A stretch of 64,000 nt of DNA, taken from the NCBI GenBank assembly GCA_003313425.1, contig NHZP01000101.1, forward strand, positions 1 through 64,000, written 5' to 3'. The DNA comes from Pseudopyrenochaeta lycopersici (lineage: Eukaryota > Ascomycota > Dothideomycetes > Pleosporales > Pseudopyrenochaetaceae). Shown piece after piece: positions 63,655 through 64,000 of the stretch (within the stretch, counting starts at the first letter, position 1; every line of letters starts with the position of its first letter). The notes beneath the pieces are model-generated. The model was not told where the DNA came from, ran no database searches, and saw only the letters and a list, made by a program, of their open reading frames with translations. Position numbers and translations under genes: made by a program.

Positions 63655-64000
63655 CCTTTCACTAGAAAGTTGTCAAGTGGTCACCAGCCTTGCGCTGGTT
63701 ACCCTGGACACTTTACCTGTAAGCTCTGGCCGTGACTGGAGGGAACAGCGAAGCGGTAAACTAGAATTAGTTTAGGGCAAGAGACCCCGGTAAGTAACAC
63801 GAAGCACGGACTGTGCAGGTCATCTGATCTCAGGTTACCCACATTTTATTCAATCGATGCTTTGATTGGTCTATGAATGTAGACAACATGGAAGGGGCAC
63901 TCTGTTGCTCCCTAGGGACTAGTGTGTCTTGGCAAGGACAGCATGGACATCAAAATATAAGAGGGGGAGGCCTTCCCCCGCTCACGGAGTGTTCTCTACT
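63655..64000 (+). mobile_element. Array unit 33, segment type Y, partial (cut by window end)
   Basis: The first 346 bp of another type Y unit, matching 62070-62415. Only common region and promoter are inside the window, so the array continues to the right. Confidence 0.9.

Noticed and set aside
13118..64000. Array as telomere-targeted retrotransposons (MoTeR-like) or Helitrons
   Set aside because: No reverse transcriptase or Helitron RepHel protein is visible. Units end at a hairpin-loop nick site, have one different gene each and a CRESS-type Rep.
13118..64000. Array as an assembly artefact joining small circles end to end
   Set aside because: Not fully excluded, but telomeric repeats at two nick-site junctions and the continuous link to subtelomeric repeats at 13100 argue for real chromosomal joints. 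Raw long reads across 13050-13200 and 30400-30600 would decide.
13118..64000. Plant geminivirus or nanovirus contamination
   Set aside because: Short spliceosomal introns with fungal branch sites, TTAGGG telomeres, the fungal flank and unique gene content do not fit; only the Rep motifs and the multipartite plan are shared.

Overview
The window looks like the end of a filamentous ascomycete (Pezizomycotina) chromosome. The left part carries decayed remains of a telomere-linked helicase-type gene, a few fungal genes with short GT-AG introns, a Kex2-processed secreted repeat protein, and a 4 kb AT-rich, C-depleted tract. That tract ends in an 81-bp subtelomeric tandem repeat and a short TTAGGG tract (13101-13117). 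The TTAGGG strand reads toward the right, so the chromosome end lies to the right of the window.

From 13118 to the window end (about 51 kb), the DNA is a head-to-tail array of 33 units of nearly constant size (1565-1595 bp), 25 of them distinct (types A-Y). Every unit starts with CCTTTCAC, ends with ATATATGATT, and carries a hairpin across that boundary. Each also has a structured common region, a CCAAT/TATA-type promoter and usually one gene. Type G encodes a complete CRESS-DNA-virus-like Rep (HUH endonuclease plus SF3 helicase). The unit boundary lies in the hairpin loop, where a Rep would nick. The best reading is a multipartite, CRESS-like single-stranded DNA virus or plasmid with at least 25 circular segments, each joined into the chromosome at its origin.

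Layout of the array (unit = type): 1A 2B 3C 4D 5E 6F 7G 8H(inverted) 9I 10J 11K [telomere repeats] 12K 13L 14M 15N 16O 17P 18Q 19R 20S 21A 22T 23U 24V 25D 26W 27W 28X 29D 30G 31B 32Y 33Y(partial). Repeated types (A, B, D, G, K, W, Y) appear identical wherever compared but have different neighbours, so the order is not a block duplication. Telomeric repeats sit exactly at the nick site at 13101-13117 and 30487-30510. This suggests that Rep joins the 5' end of a segment to a telomeric 3' end, and that telomerase can extend the segment's own 3' end.

Thirteen of the 25 types encode one paralogous family of unknown function, called here the WW-KESG family. Its members have a short N-terminal exon, a phase-1 intron and a Cys-rich second exon ending in a SDAVG...WLSC motif. 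Other segments encode a RAD52-like annealing protein (M), an F-box protein (B), a protein with a basic N-terminal half and an acidic tail (D), an acidic/basic/coiled-coil protein (N), and several unrecognised proteins (F, J, K, R, S, T, V). Rep would start replication, RAD52 could act in annealing or recombination, and the F-box protein could engage host ubiquitin ligase. No capsid protein is recognisable.
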